Source: Devosia nanyangense
GTDB lineage: Bacteria; Pseudomonadota; Alphaproteobacteria; Rhizobiales; Devosiaceae
NCBI GenBank assembly: GCA_016213505.1
Contig: JACRAF010000030.1
Location: forward strand, 1-64,000
Direction of reading: 5' to 3'
DNA length: 64,000 bases
Shown: positions 63,321 through 64,000 of the stretch, one piece after another
Position numbering within the stretch: the stretch's first letter is position 1
Layout of the letters: each line of letters starts with the position of its first letter
Notes under the pieces: generated by a model
Told to the model about the DNA's origin: nothing
The model's database searches: none
What the model saw: the letters and a program-made list of their open reading frames with translations, nothing else
Made by a program: the position numbers and the translations under genes

Positions 63321-63436
63321 ACTCTCAGTCAGCGCACCTCCCCCCTTGCGGGGGAGGAAGCGAGATAGGACTTAGCCCTTCGCTAAGTCCGTGATCGAGC
63401 CGGAGGGGGGAGCAGTCTGCACTGAGTGTGCCTCGC
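63321..63436. repeat. Dispersed palindromic repeat, copy B
   Basis: Almost identical to 28655-28771 (first 85 bases with two or three differences, then more variable). It again lies in a gap between convergent genes. 63437-63510 holds a further GC-rich palindromic stretch (CCCTCCCC ... GGGGGAGGG). Confidence 0.8.
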
Positions 63437-63577
63437 CCCCTCCCCAGCTCCGCTACGAGCCTCACGGCTCTAGCTGCGCTACCCTCCCCGCAAGGGGGAG
63501 GGTGACCCGACTGCGCGGTCACGACAGTGCGCTCGATGCATCAGTCACCTCTTGACCGAGGCTCTGCCGCACCAGCG

Positions 63578-64000
63578 CTAGAACACCGGCACGATGCCGA
63601 CTTCCGGCAGGGCCGCCGCGGCGAGCGCCCTGGTCACCGGTTCCTGCGGGTCGTCGAGCAGCTGCGCCGGCGTGCCGGTGGCGACGATCTTGCCCTTGTC
63701 CATGACGATGACCCGGTCGGCGACGACGCGGATCATGTCGAGATCATGGGCGATCACCAGATAGGTCAGCCCGAAATCGGCGCGCAGCCGGTTGAGCAGC
63801 ACCGGCAGTTCGCCGCGCGAGAAGATATCGAGCGCCGCCACCGGTTCGTCGAAAATGACCAGCCGGGGCCTGGTGATGAGCGCGCGGGCGATGGCGAAAC
63901 GCTGGCGGTCCCCGGCGGCAAATTCGTGCGGATAGCGGCCGAGCATTTCCGGCGCCAGACCTACCGCGGTGACGATCTCGACGATGCGCGCACTCAATTC
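63578..64000 (-). CDS. C-terminal part of an oligo/dipeptide-type ABC ATPase with unusual signature (cut by window edge)
   Basis: The partial product of about 140 residues contains Walker B RLVIFDEPVAALD and H-loop FGLTYLVIAHDLDMIRVVAD, typical of the peptide/nickel ABC ATPase group. The family signature normally reads HEFSGGQRQR, but here it is HEFAAGDRQRFAIARAL, so the two glycines and Gln of the LSGGQ signature are changed. Either this half is a non-hydrolytic domain of a fused double ATPase (GsiA/YejF-like, with one degenerate site) or the gene is drifting. The N-terminal part lies outside the window. Confidence 0.7.
   Translation of the reverse strand, partial: ELSARIVEIVTAVGLAPEMLGRYPHEFAAGDRQRFAIARALITRPRLVIFDEPVAALDIFSRGELPVLLNRLRADFGLTYLVIAHDLDMIRVVADRVIVMDKGKIVATGTPAQLLDDPQEPVTRALAAAALPEVGIVPVF

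Overview
The window is high-GC chromosomal DNA from an alphaproteobacterium. It is most likely a Hyphomicrobiales member of the Devosia type: there is an aglEFG-aglR-aglA-aglK alpha-glucoside locus, a glpD-glpK pair, an ATP-grasp/alpha-E/transglutaminase operon and many Rhizobiales-style small membrane proteins. The taxon is inferred from gene content only; no rRNA gene or other phylogenetic marker is present.

Layout. (1) 1-588: the 3' end of an IS110-type transposase next to a metabolite:H+ symporter gene reduced to its first and last codons by an internal deletion. (2) 589-664: an intact tRNA-Phe(GAA). (3) 665-22894: an accessory island inserted at this tRNA. It is built of three modules. 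Each module ends on its right in a related block of about 200-240 bp (3625-3861, 14511-14746, 22699-22894) containing a copy of the tRNA anticodon-loop sequence; the last block carries the full displaced tRNA 3' half. No integrase is visible. Module I holds gene debris plus a DndC-like PAPS-reductase-fold enzyme. Module II is a tightly coupled five-gene DUF4132 / MoxR ATPase / DUF5682 / VWA / SWIM operon matching E. coli yehI-yehL-yehM-yehP-yehQ. Module III carries two MFS transporters, a winged-helix NTPase regulator, an AraC regulator and an exported alpha/beta hydrolase.

(4) 22900-35820: core-like genes. These include small envelope proteins, a CAP-domain lipoprotein, glycerol catabolism (glpD-glpK), an AEC transporter, the ATP-grasp/alpha-E/transglutaminase operon (the transglutaminase lacks its catalytic cysteine), a 2-hydroxyacid dehydrogenase with a kinase-like phosphotransferase, and an AraC regulator divergent from an SRPBCC protein. 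(5) 35838-43621: a maltose/maltodextrin locus with a LacI repressor and MalK-type ATPase on one strand, divergent from a GH13 alpha-glucosidase and enteric-type malE-malF-malG. Two identical LacI-type operators lie between them, one on the -35 box. (6) 43740-46067: a pocket of hypothetical genes. (7) 46067-55104: an M20 amidohydrolase, an aromatic aminotransferase, two tiny overlapping membrane-protein genes, a transaldolase-like aldolase, the Fe-S carrier ApbC, a GH1 beta-glucosidase, an EF-hand protein and a two-component system. (8) 55105-63295: aglE-aglF-aglG, divergent aglR, then aglA-aglK, controlled by a second palindrome (core AAAACGTTTT). (9) 63578-64000: the C-terminal end of a peptide-type ABC ATPase.

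Together the core genes describe a cell specialised for importing and hydrolysing alpha-glucosides and maltodextrins by two parallel, separately regulated ABC/GH13 systems, with glycerol and beta-glucoside use alongside. The tRNA-Phe site is a hotspot that has collected likely conflict or stress modules. Family assignments come from motif recognition without database searches.
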